A stretch of DNA of 64,000 nucleotides from Arenibaculum pallidiluteum (GTDB lineage Bacteria > Pseudomonadota > Alphaproteobacteria > Azospirillales > Azospirillaceae), in assembly GCF_017355985.1 (NCBI RefSeq), contig NZ_JAFIQU010000013.1:62001-126000 (forward strand), read 5' to 3'. Under the pieces are notes generated by a model that searched no databases, was not told the DNA's origin, and saw only the letters and a program-made list of their open reading frames with translations. Made by a program: the position numbers and the translations under genes. Shown one piece after another: positions 25,743 through 34,678 of this stretch. Position 1 is the stretch's first letter. Every line of letters starts with the position of its first letter.

Positions 25743-26129
25743 TCATTCAAGGCCCATCTCCTTGAGCACGTCCTGGGCGTTCAGGATGCTGTCCACCCCG
25801 GCGGGGACGCCGGCATAGATCATGGCGTGCAGCAGGACCTCGCGGATCTCCTCCTTGGAGACGCCGTTCTGGATGGCGCCGCGCACATGGGTCCTGAGCT
25901 GGTTCGGCCGGTTGAGGACCGTCAGCATCGCCAGCGTCAGCATGCTGCGCGTCTTGCGGTCCAGCGGCTCGCGGTCCCAGATCTCGCCGAAGCAATAGCG
26001 GGTGACCAAGTCCTGCATGGGCCGGGTGAATTCGGTCGCGGCTTCGATCTGCTTGTCGGCCCCGGCGGGGCCGAACATGTCGCGCCGCACCTGGAGGCCG
26101 GCGGCGAAGGCGTCGTCTTGGCTGGACAT
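25743..26129 (-). CDS. Carboxymuconolactone decarboxylase family protein
   Basis: A 128-residue protein of the CMD/AhpD-like family, close in pattern to PcaC (gamma-carboxymuconolactone decarboxylase of the protocatechuate branch): RYCFGEIWDREPLDRKTRSM, LTLAMLTVLNRPNQLRTHV, and EIREVLLHAMIYAGVPAGVD, with the active-site His in that last helix. The AhpD CxxC pair is absent, which favours decarboxylase rather than peroxidase chemistry. Neighbours are an EthD-like protein upstream and a dehydrogenase downstream, but no other pca gene is visible, so the substrate may differ from carboxymuconolactone. Confidence 0.85.
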   Translation of the reverse strand: MSSQDDAFAAGLQVRRDMFGPAGADKQIEAATEFTRPMQDLVTRYCFGEIWDREPLDRKTRSMLTLAMLTVLNRPNQLRTHVRGAIQNGVSKEEIREVLLHAMIYAGVPAGVDSILNAQDVLKEMGLE

Positions 26130-26171
26130 GGCGGTTCCTGTGGGGCTGTCCTGTTGCGGGTGGTCGGCGCG

Positions 26172-26468
26172 CTAGACGGGATAGTGCAGGATCACGAAAC
26201 CGCCGCTCGCGTAGTTCGCGGTGTCGGCGGCGACCGCCTGCCCCGCGGGGGAGCTCATGGCGGCGCCCATGGCGGCCTCGTCGGCGAACTCCCCTTCCCA
26301 GATGCAGAAATAGGGCGAGGGCGCGCCGACGCCCTGGACCGAAAAGCTGTGACGGCTGGCCCTCAGCCCCGGAAGCCTGGCCGCCAGGGGCAGGTGCGTC
26401 TCCGCATAGTAGCGCCGGAACGCCTCCGGATCCCTGGGCTGGTGGTAGAGGACCAGGACCTTGTGCAT
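26172..26468 (-). CDS. EthD-family small protein
   Basis: A 98-residue dimeric alpha/beta-barrel-type protein with the EthD start HKVLVLYHQPRDPEAFRRYY, then ETHLPLAARLPGL and PYFCIWEGEFADEAAMGAAM. EthD-like proteins accompany oxidative degradation pathways; a few act as small isomerases or decarboxylases. ATG 26468 follows GGAGAG, while the longer frame to 26645 has no family resemblance. It is first in the minus-strand catabolic operon and divergent from the hybrid kinase. Confidence 0.82.
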   Translation of the reverse strand: MHKVLVLYHQPRDPEAFRRYYAETHLPLAARLPGLRASRHSFSVQGVGAPSPYFCIWEGEFADEAAMGAAMSSPAGQAVAADTANYASGGFVILHYPV

Positions 26469-26735
26469 GACGGGCTCTCCATGCCGCGGCCGGTTCGGCC
26501 GCGTCCACGACTGTTCATGACACCGATGGTAGCGTGAACCAGCCAGCCAATCTTGTCGCGGCGTGACCTGTGACTTGACCCAAAGGGACAGATCCGGTGC
26601 CGCCGGCGTCGCACCGGCCGAAAAAGCCGGGACCGGGCTCATCAAGGCTCCTGCGCAGGGGCCCTTCCTGTGCTAGGAATTGGGGCGAATTGCGGGCAAC
26701 GCCCCGCCCGCGATCCACCGTCCAGGGCGGGAAAC

Positions 26736-29111
26736 TTGAAGCTTCCGGGTGTGCCGCAGTCCAGTTCTGTGAGGCCGCCTTCGCTGCGGTCGCGCCTGCT
26801 GCTTCTCGTCGTATCGCTGCTGGTCCCGTTCCTGGTCGGGACGGCGTTCATGCTCTACTCCGCCTACGGCCGCGACCGCGAGCAGATGGAGAGGCACCTC
26901 GCCGAGACGGCGCGAGCGCTCTCCCTCGTGGTGGACCGCCAGTTCGGGCAGGCGGAGGCAGCCCTCTGGGCGCTCGCCGCAAGCCCGCACCTAGACAGCG
27001 GCGACCTGGACGGTCTCGATCGCCTGGCCCGCCGGTCCGTGCGGATCCCGGAGAGCTGGTTCGTGCTCGAGGAGCGCGGCCGGCAGGTCGTGAACACCCT
27101 CCTGCCGCGGGGAACGGCACTGCCGGAGCTCGAGAACCAGGATTACTGGGCCAGCGCCAGCACCGAGCGCCCGCATGTGTCGCACCTGTTCAGGGGCACG
27201 CTGGCGCGCCAGCCGACCTTCGCCACCTCGCTGCTGGTCGAGAGAGGCGGGCGCACCTTCCACCTGAGCATCGTCACGCTGTCCAAGGCATTCGACCGCC
27301 TGCTCTCGGAGCAGGGCCTCCCCCCGAGCTGGGTCGGCGCCGTGCTCGATCAGAACGGGATCGTGGTTGCGCGCACCCGCGAGGCGGAACGCTTCGTTGG
27401 CAGCCCCGGAACGCCGGACGTCGTGAAGCGGGTCCGCGAGGGCGTGGAGCGGGGCGTCTTCCAGAGCACGTCGCTGGACGGCGTCTCCACGGTCGTGGCG
27501 TTCAGCCGCTCTCCCGGCTCGGGCTGGAGCTTCGTCGTCGCCGTACCGCGCAGCGAGATGACGCGCACGGCGCGGCTCTCGGCGCTGCAGCTTCTGGTCG
27601 CCGGAGGGTTCCTCCTGGTCCTCGGGGCCGCGCTTGCCGGCGCGGTCGCCCGCTCCATCGCGCGCCCTGTCGAGGCGCTGGCGCTGGACGCCGAGGCGCT
27701 CGGCCACGGCGTCCAGCCCCGGACGGACCGCCTCGCTCGGAGCTTCCGGGAAACCCAGGCGGTCCGGACGGCCATCGACCGGGCCGCCGCGGCGCTCGCC
27801 GAGCGTGAGGCCGAGCGGGACCGCGCCGCCGCGGAGCTGCGGCGGCTGAACGAGACGCTGGAGGAGCGCGTCGCCGCCAGGACCGCCGAGCTTGCCACCG
27901 CCAATGCGCGCCTTCTCGGCGAGATCGAGGAGCGCCGCAAGGCCGAGGCCCGCCTGTCGCGGGCACAGCGCCTGGAGGCTGTCGGGCAGCTCACCGGCGG
28001 GCTGGCCCACGATTTCAACAACCTGCTGATGGCCATCCTGGGCAGCCTGGAGATCCTGGGCCGGAGGCTCGGCGACGGCGCGGACGAGCGGGTGCGCCGC
28101 CTGATCGGGAATGCGACGCACGCAGCCGAGCGCGGCGCCAAGCTGACCTCGCAGCTCCTGGCCTTCTCGCGGCGCCAGCGCCTGGACCCCAAGCCGGTCG
28201 ACGTCAACGCCTCGGTGGAGGGGATCGTCGGGCTGATGCGCCATACCCTCGGCGCGACGATCAGCATCGAGATGCACCCGGGCGCGGATCTGTGGCCCGC
28301 CCTCGCCGATGCGACGCAGCTCGAGCTCGTCGTCCTGAATCTGGCGCTGAACGCGCGCGACGCCATGCCGGACGGCGGCACCCTGACCATCGAGACCGCG
28401 AACGCCACCGCTGAGGATTCGGAGGCGCCCGAGGCGCCGCCGACGGGCGAGTACGTCCGGATCTCGGTCTCGGACACGGGCACCGGGATCCCGCCCGAGA
28501 CGCTTGAGCGCGTCTTCGAGCCCTTCTTCACGACCAAGGAGGTCGGCAAGGGGTCGGGGCTCGGCCTGCCGCAGGTGCTGGGCATCGTCAAGCAGCTCGG
28601 CGGCGGCATCAGGATCGAGAGCCAGCCAGGCGCCGGCACGCGGGTCGAGGTCTACCTGCTCAGGGCTGCCGAAGGCGTGGTCCCGGCCGCCGCGGCCGCC
28701 GGCGACGCCTGGGCGGATTCCGTGAGCGGCCGGTCGGTCCTCCTCGTCGACGACGACCACGATGTGCGCCGGGCGGTCGCCGGCATGCTGCGCGAGGCAG
28801 GCTGCCGCGTGACCGAGGCCGAAGGCGGCGCCGCGGCCATCGAGGCGATGGAGAACGCCTCGCTCCCCTTCGACCTGGCGCTGGTCGACTACGCCATGCC
28901 TGGCATGAACGGCCATGAGACCGCCCACGGGATCAGGGCGCTGGCGCCGGCGCTTCCCATCCTGATGATGACGGGCTATGCCGACCAGCGGGACCTGCCG
29001 CTGTCGGGACCGTTCACGGCCCGGCTGAACAAGCCGTTCCGCGCCGGCGAGATGCTGGCCAGAATGGCGGAGATCCTGAGCCGCGACACCGCCCCGGCGA
29101 CTGGCGCCTGA
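26736..29111 (+). CDS. Hybrid sensor histidine kinase with extracytoplasmic sensor
   Basis: About 791 residues. A membrane segment at about 20-40 (LLLLVVSLLVPFLVGTAFML) and a second at about 290-315 flank a periplasmic Cache-like sensor. HAMP and coiled coil follow, then the phospho-acceptor AHDFNNLLMAILGS (His about 425), ATPase N box NLALNARDAMPDGG and G boxes SDTGTGIPPE and GSGLGLPQV. A C-terminal receiver (about 670-785) carries its Asp in ALVDYAMPGMNG (about 718). The start is uncertain: TTG 26736 after AGGGCGGGA, GTG 26751 and GTG 26670 are all possible; the first two match the short leader normal before the membrane helix. It is divergent from the TRAP/aldehyde dehydrogenase operon, which may be its target. 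No separate regulator is next to it. Confidence 0.88.
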   Translation: MKLPGVPQSSSVRPPSLRSRLLLLVVSLLVPFLVGTAFMLYSAYGRDREQMERHLAETARALSLVVDRQFGQAEAALWALAASPHLDSGDLDGLDRLARRSVRIPESWFVLEERGRQVVNTLLPRGTALPELENQDYWASASTERPHVSHLFRGTLARQPTFATSLLVERGGRTFHLSIVTLSKAFDRLLSEQGLPPSWVGAVLDQNGIVVARTREAERFVGSPGTPDVVKRVREGVERGVFQSTSLDGVSTVVAFSRSPGSGWSFVVAVPRSEMTRTARLSALQLLVAGGFLLVLGAALAGAVARSIARPVEALALDAEALGHGVQPRTDRLARSFRETQAVRTAIDRAAAALAEREAERDRAAAELRRLNETLEERVAARTAELATANARLLGEIEERRKAEARLSRAQRLEAVGQLTGGLAHDFNNLLMAILGSLEILGRRLGDGADERVRRLIGNATHAAERGAKLTSQLLAFSRRQRLDPKPVDVNASVEGIVGLMRHTLGATISIEMHPGADLWPALADATQLELVVLNLALNARDAMPDGGTLTIETANATAEDSEAPEAPPTGEYVRISVSDTGTGIPPETLERVFEPFFTTKEVGKGSGLGLPQVLGIVKQLGGGIRIESQPGAGTRVEVYLLRAAEGVVPAAAAAGDAWADSVSGRSVLLVDDDHDVRRAVAGMLREAGCRVTEAEGGAAAIEAMENASLPFDLALVDYAMPGMNGHETAHGIRALAPALPILMMTGYADQRDLPLSGPFTARLNKPFRAGEMLARMAEILSRDTAPATGA

Positions 29112-29124
29112 GCGGCCGGCCCTC

Positions 29125-29847
29125 TCAGCTCTCGAAGACGATCTGGACGCGGTTCGCGGCGAACCGGGAGACACCGTACTCGACCGGCCGTCCGCGGCCG
29201 TCCACGTTCACGGCCTCCGACACCAGCACGGGCGTCGTCCGCGACAGGCGCAGGTGGTGCATCTCGTAGGCATCGGGAAGCCTTGCCGTCACCCGCGTCA
29301 CCTTTCGCGTGTAGTCGCCGACGCCGAGGCGGGTCAGGGTCGCGGTGATGCCGCCTTCCGTCCCATAGACCTCCAGCAGGTCCGGGAATCGGGACGCGGG
29401 GAAGTGGTGCATGGCGAGGCTGAGCGGCGCTCCGTCGACGCTGCTCAGCGTCTCGACCAGGGCCACCATCTCGCCCGGCACGATCCCGAGCGCCTTTGCG
29501 ACCGCCGAATCGGCGGGCACATGCGCGGTCCGCAAAGCATGGCCGGAAGCCGAGCGGGACTGCCTGCGGATGATCTCGCTGAAGCGCGTGCGCCGGCCCA
29601 GCGGATAGTCGATCACGCCCTCCTGCACGAAGGTGCCCCTGCCCTGCTCGACCCGGACGAGCCCTTGGTCCTGAAGCTGGGCCACCGCGCGACGCAGCGT
29701 GTGCCGGTTGACGCCGAACCGGGCGGCCAGCTCCTCCTCGGTCGGGAGGCGCCCGCCGGGCGGGAAGACCTGTTGCGCGATGTCGGCCTCGAGCGTCTCG
29801 GCGATCTGGCGCCAGAGAGCCACCCCGCTGCCCCGACCGATCCCCAT
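29125..29847 (-). CDS. phnF: PhnF, GntR/HutC-type repressor of the phosphonate genes
   Basis: A 240-residue regulator with an N-terminal GntR winged helix (RLPTEEELAARFGVNRHTLR, RAVAQLQDQGLVRVEQGRG) and a UTRA ligand-binding domain (about 90-240; ALSLAMHHFPASRFPDLL, TPVLVSEAVNVDG, ending SRFAANRVQIVFES). It is divergent from phnG, as in other C-P lyase clusters, which supports the PhnF assignment. The ATG at 29847 is the natural start. It likely represses both phn operons in the window through the sites described separately. The effector is unknown. Confidence 0.9.
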   Translation of the reverse strand: MGIGRGSGVALWRQIAETLEADIAQQVFPPGGRLPTEEELAARFGVNRHTLRRAVAQLQDQGLVRVEQGRGTFVQEGVIDYPLGRRTRFSEIIRRQSRSASGHALRTAHVPADSAVAKALGIVPGEMVALVETLSSVDGAPLSLAMHHFPASRFPDLLEVYGTEGGITATLTRLGVGDYTRKVTRVTARLPDAYEMHHLRLSRTTPVLVSEAVNVDGRGRPVEYGVSRFAANRVQIVFES

Positions 29848-29890
29848 GCCGCCTCTCGCCCGCTGTCATTCAAGTTTCACCAAGAGATGG

Positions 29891-29919
29891 TTTACATCAC
29901 CTGCGGCCCTTCTCATACT
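29891..29919 (+). promoter_or_regulatory. Sigma-70-type promoter of phnGHIJKLM
   Basis: TTTACA (29891-29896; 5 of 6 bases of TTGACA) and CATACT (29914-29919; 4 of 6 of TATAAT) are separated by exactly 17 nt. The predicted start of transcription, about 29926, coincides with the left edge of the putative PhnF operator, and the phnG start codon is 32 nt further on. The arrangement fits simple repression. Confidence 0.6.
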
Positions 29920-29925
29920 CCGAAA

Positions 29926-29944
29926 CATGTATACGTCTAGATGA
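29926..29944 (+). promoter_or_regulatory. Putative PhnF operator, phnG side
   Basis: CATGTATACGTCTAGATGA. Sixteen of nineteen bases are identical, in inverted orientation, to the site at 36722-36740 upstream of the second phn operon. The partial symmetry (TATAC-GTCTAGA) and TAGAC/GTCTA core are similar to recalled operators of PhnF-type GntR repressors. It lies at and just after the predicted transcription start, where a bound repressor would block initiation. Confidence 0.62.
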
Positions 29945-29957
29945 ATTCGGAGACGGC

Positions 29958-30452
29958 ATGTCGGAAATCATCACCGAGCCGGAGCAGGGGCCCGGAAACG
30001 AGGCGCGGCGCCGCTGGATGGCGGTCCTGGCCCGCGCCAGCCGCGCCGAGCTGGAAGCGGAATGGAGCGACCTGCCCCGGCCGCCCTCCTACGAATGGCT
30101 GCGCCGTCCCGAGGTGGGGCTGGTGATGGTGCGCGGCCGGGCGGGCGGCACCGGGCAGGCATTCAATCTCGGCGAGATGGCGGTCACCCGCTGCGCGCTG
30201 CGCCTGGCCGATGCCGCCTTCGGAGCCGTCGCGACCGGGCACGCCTACGTCAAGGGCCGGGACCGCCGGCACGCCGAGCTGGCCGCAGCATTCGACGCAC
30301 TGCTGCAGACGCCGGACGGCCGCGGACCCGCGCAGGAGGCCGTACGGCGCCTGGCTGACCGGCGGGCGGCCGAGCGCGAGCAGCGCAGCCGCAAGGCCAA
30401 TGCGACCAGGGTCGAGTTCTTCACCATGGTGCGCGGGGAGAATCCACGGTGA
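29958..30452 (+). CDS. phnG: C-P lyase subunit PhnG
   Basis: A 164-residue core subunit of the carbon-phosphorus lyase complex (PhnGHIJ), which with PhnI, PhnH and PhnL forms alpha-D-ribose 1-methylphosphonate 5-triphosphate from ATP and methylphosphonate. Family patterns: RRRWMAVLARASRAELE, GLVMVRGRAGGTGQAFNLGE, MAVTRCALRL, and the C-terminal ATRVEFFTMVRGE. The stop overlaps the phnH start by 4 nt. First gene of the operon, 32 nt after its predicted transcription start. Confidence 0.94.
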   Translation: MSEIITEPEQGPGNEARRRWMAVLARASRAELEAEWSDLPRPPSYEWLRRPEVGLVMVRGRAGGTGQAFNLGEMAVTRCALRLADAAFGAVATGHAYVKGRDRRHAELAAAFDALLQTPDGRGPAQEAVRRLADRRAAEREQRSRKANATRVEFFTMVRGENPR

Positions 30453-31084
30453 CCGCAGCCTTCGAGACCGGCTTCGACACCAGCCGCCTGGCGACGGGCT
30501 TCGCGGATCCCGTCCTGGACGCCCAGGCTGCTTTCCGGCGCCTGCTCGCGGCCTTCTCCTATGTCGGCCGCATCCAGGAGGTCGCGGAGATCGCCGAGAT
30601 ACCCGCGCCGCTGAACGCGGCCACCGCGTCGTTCTGCCTGACGCTGGCCGACCTGGAGACGCCGCTCTGGCTCGATGGCGCGGCCGGCCGGCCGGCGGTC
30701 GCCGCCTGGCTGCGCTTCCATTGCGGGGCGCCGCTGGCGGACGCGCCGGAGGGGGCGGCCTTCGCCGTGGTCGCCGATCCCGCGGCGATGCCCCGGCTGG
30801 ACCGCTTCGCGCCGGGAACCGACCAGTATCCCGACCGCTCCTGCACGGTGGTGATCCAGGTGGAGGCCTTGAGCCAGGGCCAGGGCCAGGGCCAGGGGCA
30901 AACGCTGCGGCTGCAGGGCCCGGGCATCGACGGGACGCTCGACCTCGTGGTCACGGGGCTGCCGCCGTGGTTCGCGGAGACCTGGGCCCTCAATCACGCG
31001 ATCTATCCCATGGGGGTCGACCTCGTGCTGACCTGCGGCCGGAAGCTTGTCGCCCTGCCGCGCGGCACGCGCATCGAAGGGTGA
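30449..31084 (+). CDS. phnH: C-P lyase subunit PhnH
   Basis: A 211-residue C-P lyase subunit with a PLP-transferase-like fold lacking PLP chemistry. Recognised by GFADPVLDAQAAFRRLLAAF, LTLADLETPLWLD, FRFHCGAPL-like WLRFHCGAPLADAP, PDRSCTVVIQVEAL and the end NHAIYPMGVDLVLTCGRKLV. An unusual Gln-Gly tract (SQGQGQGQGQ) at about 142-151 comes from a hexanucleotide tandem repeat. It overlaps phnG by 4 nt and ends 4 nt before phnI. Confidence 0.94.
   Translation: MTAAFETGFDTSRLATGFADPVLDAQAAFRRLLAAFSYVGRIQEVAEIAEIPAPLNAATASFCLTLADLETPLWLDGAAGRPAVAAWLRFHCGAPLADAPEGAAFAVVADPAAMPRLDRFAPGTDQYPDRSCTVVIQVEALSQGQGQGQGQTLRLQGPGIDGTLDLVVTGLPPWFAETWALNHAIYPMGVDLVLTCGRKLVALPRGTRIEG
30873..30896 (+). repeat. 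Hexanucleotide tandem repeat inside phnH
   Basis: Four perfect head-to-tail copies of GCCAGG encode alternating Gln and Gly. The unit is a multiple of three, so changes in copy number would lengthen or shorten a surface loop without breaking the frame. Confidence 0.8.
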
Positions 31085-31088
31085 TGCC

Positions 31089-32201
31089 ATGTATGTCGCC
31101 GTGAAGGGTGGCGAGAAGGCCATCCTCAATTCCCACAAGCTGCTGGCAGAGGAGCGCCGCGGCGACCCGTCGGTGCCCGAGGTCTCGCTGCGCCAGATCG
31201 ACCAGCAGCTCGGCCTGGCGGTGGACCGGGTGATGACCGAGGGCTCGCTCTACGACCGCGGGCTGGTGGCGCTGGCCATCAAGCAGGCGCGCGGAGACCT
31301 GGTCGAAGCGGTCTTCCTGCTGCGTGCCTACCGGACAACCCTGCCGCGCCTTGCGGTCTCGGAGCCCATCGACACCGCCGCAATGGCCGTCCGGCGGCGA
31401 GTCTCCGCGACGTACAAGGACCTGCCGGGGGGCCAGGTGCTCGGCCCCACCTACGACTACACCCACCGGCTGCTGGACTTCGCGCTGGCGGCCGAGACGG
31501 ACGCGCCGCCGGAAGCGCTGGAGCCGGCCGAGGAGCCGGTCGCGCACCCGATGCTGCGGGTCTGCGACGTGCTCGGCGGCGAGGACCTGCTGGAGCCGGA
31601 GACGCCTGCCGGCGACCCCGCCTCCGGGGAACCTGAGCCATTCGACCTGACGCGCGAGCCGCTGAGCTTCCCGGCGGGCCGGGACCAGCGCCTGCAGAAC
31701 CTCGCCCGCGGGGACGAGGGTTTCCTGCTGGCGCTGGGCTATTCGACCCAGCGCGGCTTCGGCGGCAACCATCCCTTCGCGGGCGAGATCCGGCTGGGCG
31801 AGGTATCGGTCGAGATCGTCCCGGAGGAGCTCGGCTTCGCCATCGACATCGGCGAGATCACCGTCACCGAGTGCCAGATGGTCAACCAGTTCGCGGGGTC
31901 GGCCTCGCGCCCGGCGCAGTTCACCCGCGGCTACGGCCTGACCTTCGGCCATTGCGAGCGCAAGGCCATGGCGATGGCCCTGGTCGACCGGGCGCTGCGC
32001 TGCCGCGAGCTCGACGAGACCGCGCGCTACCCCGCACAGGACGAGGAGTTCGTCCTCTACCACAGCGACAATGTCGAGGCCTCGGGCTTCGTCCAGCACC
32101 TGAAGCTGCCGCACTACGTGGATTTCCAGGCCGAGCTCGAGCTGGTGCGCCGCCTGCGCGCCGACCACGGGGACGCCCGCCGCAAGGAGGCCGCGGAATG
32201 A
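31089..32201 (+). CDS. phnI: C-P lyase subunit PhnI
   Basis: A 370-residue subunit with the nucleosidase activity that, with the complex, exchanges adenine of ATP for the phosphonate. Patterns: MYVAVKGGEKAI, the repeated ALAIKQARGDLVEAVFLLRA, RISATYKDLPGGQ-like RVSATYKDLPGGQVLGPTYD, YSTQRGFGGNHPFAGEIRLG, and LPHYVDFQAELELVRRLR. ATG 31089 follows the phnH stop by 4 nt, and a longer frame from 31047 is rejected. The stop overlaps phnJ by 4 nt. Confidence 0.95.
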   Translation: MYVAVKGGEKAILNSHKLLAEERRGDPSVPEVSLRQIDQQLGLAVDRVMTEGSLYDRGLVALAIKQARGDLVEAVFLLRAYRTTLPRLAVSEPIDTAAMAVRRRVSATYKDLPGGQVLGPTYDYTHRLLDFALAAETDAPPEALEPAEEPVAHPMLRVCDVLGGEDLLEPETPAGDPASGEPEPFDLTREPLSFPAGRDQRLQNLARGDEGFLLALGYSTQRGFGGNHPFAGEIRLGEVSVEIVPEELGFAIDIGEITVTECQMVNQFAGSASRPAQFTRGYGLTFGHCERKAMAMALVDRALRCRELDETARYPAQDEEFVLYHSDNVEASGFVQHLKLPHYVDFQAELELVRRLRADHGDARRKEAAE

Positions 32202-33169
32202 CATCCGGGATCGGGGCCGCCGAGCCCATGCAGACCACACGGGCCGCCATCGGGGATTCCGACCCCGACGGCGCCGACCGCTACAACTACGCCTATCTCG
32301 ACGAGCAGACCAAGCGCATGATCCGGCGCTGCCTGCTGAAGGCCCTGGCCGTGCCGGGCTATCAGGTGCCCTTCGGCAGCCGCGAGATGCCGCTGCCCTA
32401 CGGCTGGGGCACGGGCGGCATCCAGGTGACGGCCAGCATCATCGGCCCGGACGACGTACTGAAGGTGATCGACCAGGGCGCGGACGACACCACCAACGCC
32501 GTGAGCATCCGCCGCTTCTTCGCCCGCGTCGCCGCGGTGGAGACGACCGAGGCCACGGCCGAGGCCACGGTGATCCAGACCCGGCACCGCATTCCCGAGC
32601 AGCCCCTGCGCGAGGGTCAGATCCTGGTCTATCAGGTCCCGCAGCCCGAGCCGCTGCGCAAGCTGGAGCCGCGCGAGGGCGAGACGCGAAAGATGCACGC
32701 CTATGCCGAGTACGGCCTGATGCATGTCCGGCTGTACGAGGACATCGCCCGCTTCGGGCGGATCGCGACCACCTACAGCTATCCAGTGATGGTCAACGGA
32801 CGCCACGTGATGTCGCCGACCCCCATCCCCAAGTTCGACAACCCAAAGATGGGCGGCAACCCGGCGGTTCAACTTTTCGGGGCGGGGCGGGAGAAGCGGA
32901 TCTACGCGGTCCCACCCTACACCGATGTGCGGAGCCTCGACTTCGAGGACCATCCCTTCGCGATCCAGCGCTGGGACGAATGCTGCGCGCTCTGCGGCGC
33001 CGGGGACAGCTACCTGGACGAGGTGATCCTGGACGACAGGGGCGGACGCATGTTCGTCTGCTCGGATACCGACCATTGCGGCACCCGGCGCGCCCGGGGC
33101 CATACCGGCAGGCTTGGCGCCGACGCGGCGACCGCGGCTGCCGCCAAGCCCCGAGGAGCCGCGCGATGA
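32198..33169 (+). CDS. phnJ: C-P lyase catalytic subunit PhnJ (radical SAM)
   Basis: A 323-residue radical S-adenosylmethionine enzyme that breaks the carbon-phosphorus bond, giving ribose 1,2-cyclic phosphate 5-phosphate and an alkane. The noncanonical iron-sulfur motif C-X2-C-X21-C-X5-C is complete (Cys263, Cys266, Cys288, Cys294), within DECCALCGAGDSYLDEV and FVCSDTDHCG. Other family segments: YNYAYLDEQTKRMIRR, AVPGYQVPFGSREMPLPYGW, GLMHVRLYEDIARFG. ATG 32198 overlaps the phnI stop and has AAGGAGG before it. Confidence 0.96.
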   Translation: MTSGIGAAEPMQTTRAAIGDSDPDGADRYNYAYLDEQTKRMIRRCLLKALAVPGYQVPFGSREMPLPYGWGTGGIQVTASIIGPDDVLKVIDQGADDTTNAVSIRRFFARVAAVETTEATAEATVIQTRHRIPEQPLREGQILVYQVPQPEPLRKLEPREGETRKMHAYAEYGLMHVRLYEDIARFGRIATTYSYPVMVNGRHVMSPTPIPKFDNPKMGGNPAVQLFGAGREKRIYAVPPYTDVRSLDFEDHPFAIQRWDECCALCGAGDSYLDEVILDDRGGRMFVCSDTDHCGTRRARGHTGRLGADAATAAAAKPRGAAR

Positions 33170-33960
33170 CCGCCCCGGTGCGCACAGCCCCCACCCCGCT
33201 GCTCCGGGTCTCGGGGCTCACGAAGCGCTTCGGCCCCGTGACGGCGTGCCGGTCGATCTCGTTCGACCTGCACCCGGGCGAGGTGATCGGGATCGTGGGC
33301 GAATCGGGATCGGGAAAGTCGACCCTGCTGAGCTGCCTGTCGGCCCGCCAACGGCCGGATGCGGGCACGGTCGAGTACGCCACCCGCTCCCGCGGCCTCG
33401 TCGACGTCTATGCCCTGTCCGAGCCCGAGCGCAGGCTGCTCGCCCGCACCGAGTGGGGCATCGTCCACCAGAACCCCCGGGACGGGCTGCGCATGGACGT
33501 CAGCGCCGGCGGCAATGTGGGCGAGCGGCTGATGGCGGTCGGCGACCGGCACTACGGGCACATCCGCGCCAAGGCGGAGGACTGGCTGCGCAAGGTCGAG
33601 CTGGACCTCGGCCGCATCGACGACCTGCCGCGGACCTTCTCGGGCGGCATGCAGCAGCGCCTGCAGATCGCCCGGAACCTGGTGACGGGCCCGCGCCTCG
33701 TCTTCATGGACGAGCCGACCGGCGGCCTCGACGTCTCGGTCCAGGCGCGGCTCCTGGACCTGCTGCGCGGCCTCGTGCGCGAGCTCGGCGTAGCGGCCGT
33801 GGTGGTCACCCACGACCTGGCGGTGGTCCGGCTGCTAGCGGACCGGCTGATGGTGATGTGGCGCGGCGAGGTCGTGGAGTCGGGCCTGACCGACCAGGTG
33901 CTGGACGACCCCCACCATCCCTATACCCAGCTCCTGGTATCCTCGGTGCTGCAGGTCTGA
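33166..33960 (+). CDS. phnK: PhnK, ABC-type ATPase of the C-P lyase complex
   Basis: A 264-residue ATP-binding cassette protein with Walker [12 protein letters not shown], signature [15 protein letters not shown], Walker [13 protein letters not shown] and H-loop VVVTHDL. It resembles dipeptide-transport ATPases, as PhnK does, and has no membrane partner here. PhnK binds the PhnGHIJ core rather than a transporter. It overlaps phnJ by 4 nt and precedes phnL by 16 nt. Confidence 0.94.
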   Translation: MTAPVRTAPTPLLRVSGLTKRFGPVTACRSISFDLHPGEVIGIVGESGSGKSTLLSCLSARQRPDAGTVEYATRSRGLVDVYALSEPERRLLARTEWGIVHQNPRDGLRMDVSAGGNVGERLMAVGDRHYGHIRAKAEDWLRKVELDLGRIDDLPRTFSGGMQQRLQIARNLVTGPRLVFMDEPTGGLDVSVQARLLDLLRGLVRELGVAAVVVTHDLAVVRLLADRLMVMWRGEVVESGLTDQVLDDPHHPYTQLLVSSVLQV

Positions 33961-33976
33961 ACGGCGAGGAGTGGAG

Positions 33977-34678
33977 ATGACGACCATGATCGAGGTCCGC
34001 GGCCTCACCAAGTCCTTCGTCCTGCACACCCAGGGCGGTGCCCGCATCCCGGTCTTCGCGGACCTGGACCTGGACGTCGCCGCCGGCGAGTGCGTCTGCC
34101 TGCATGGCCCCTCGGGCACCGGCAAGTCGACGCTGCTGCGCTCGCTCTACGCCAACTACAAGCCGCAGGCGGGCCATGTGCGCATCGCCCATGGCGGCGG
34201 CACCGTCGACCTGGCTTCGGCCGAGCCCTGGCAGGTCCTGGAGGTCCGGCGCGCGACGATCGGCTATGTCAGCCAGTTCCTGCGGGTGATCCCCCGCGTC
34301 CCCGCCCTCGACATCGTCGCCGAGCCCGCGATCGCCTGCGGCACCCCCGCCGAGGCGGCGCGGACCGCGGCGCGACGCCTGCTGGAGCGGCTGAACATCC
34401 CCGAACGGCTGTGGACGCTGGCGCCCGCCACCTTCTCCGGCGGGGAGCAGCAGCGGGTGAACGTCGCCCGCGGCTTCGTCCATCCCTACCCGATCCTGCT
34501 CCTGGACGAGCCGACGGCCTCGCTCGACGCCGCCAACCGGCAGGTCGTGGTCGAGCTGATCCGCGAGGCGAAGGCGCGCGGGACGGCGATCGTCGGCATC
34601 TTCCACGACGACGAGGTCCGCGCCGCGGTGGCGGACCGGCTCTTCGACATCCGCGCCTGCACGAGGTCGGCAGCATGA
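33977..34678 (+). CDS. phnL: PhnL, ABC-type ATPase of the C-P lyase complex
   Basis: A 233-residue ABC ATPase with Walker [15 protein letters not shown], the PhnL-specific [17 protein letters not shown], signature [15 protein letters not shown], Walker [13 protein letters not shown] and switch GIFHDDEVR. Start chosen at ATG 33977 after GAGG; GTG 33971 and ATG 33986 are near alternatives. It is needed for the first step of phosphonate activation with PhnI, PhnG and PhnH. The stop overlaps phnM by 4 nt. Confidence 0.94.
   Translation: MTTMIEVRGLTKSFVLHTQGGARIPVFADLDLDVAAGECVCLHGPSGTGKSTLLRSLYANYKPQAGHVRIAHGGGTVDLASAEPWQVLEVRRATIGYVSQFLRVIPRVPALDIVAEPAIACGTPAEAARTAARRLLERLNIPERLWTLAPATFSGGEQQRVNVARGFVHPYPILLLDEPTASLDAANRQVVVELIREAKARGTAIVGIFHDDEVRAAVADRLFDIRACTRSAA

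Noticed and set aside
23417-25765. A 782-codon plus-strand frame opposite the aldehyde dehydrogenase and dehydrogenase genes
   Set aside because: Antisense shadow; the catalytic motifs are on the minus strand.
26991-29174. A 727-codon minus-strand frame over the hybrid kinase
   Set aside because: Antisense shadow with biased composition; the plus frame carries all kinase boxes.
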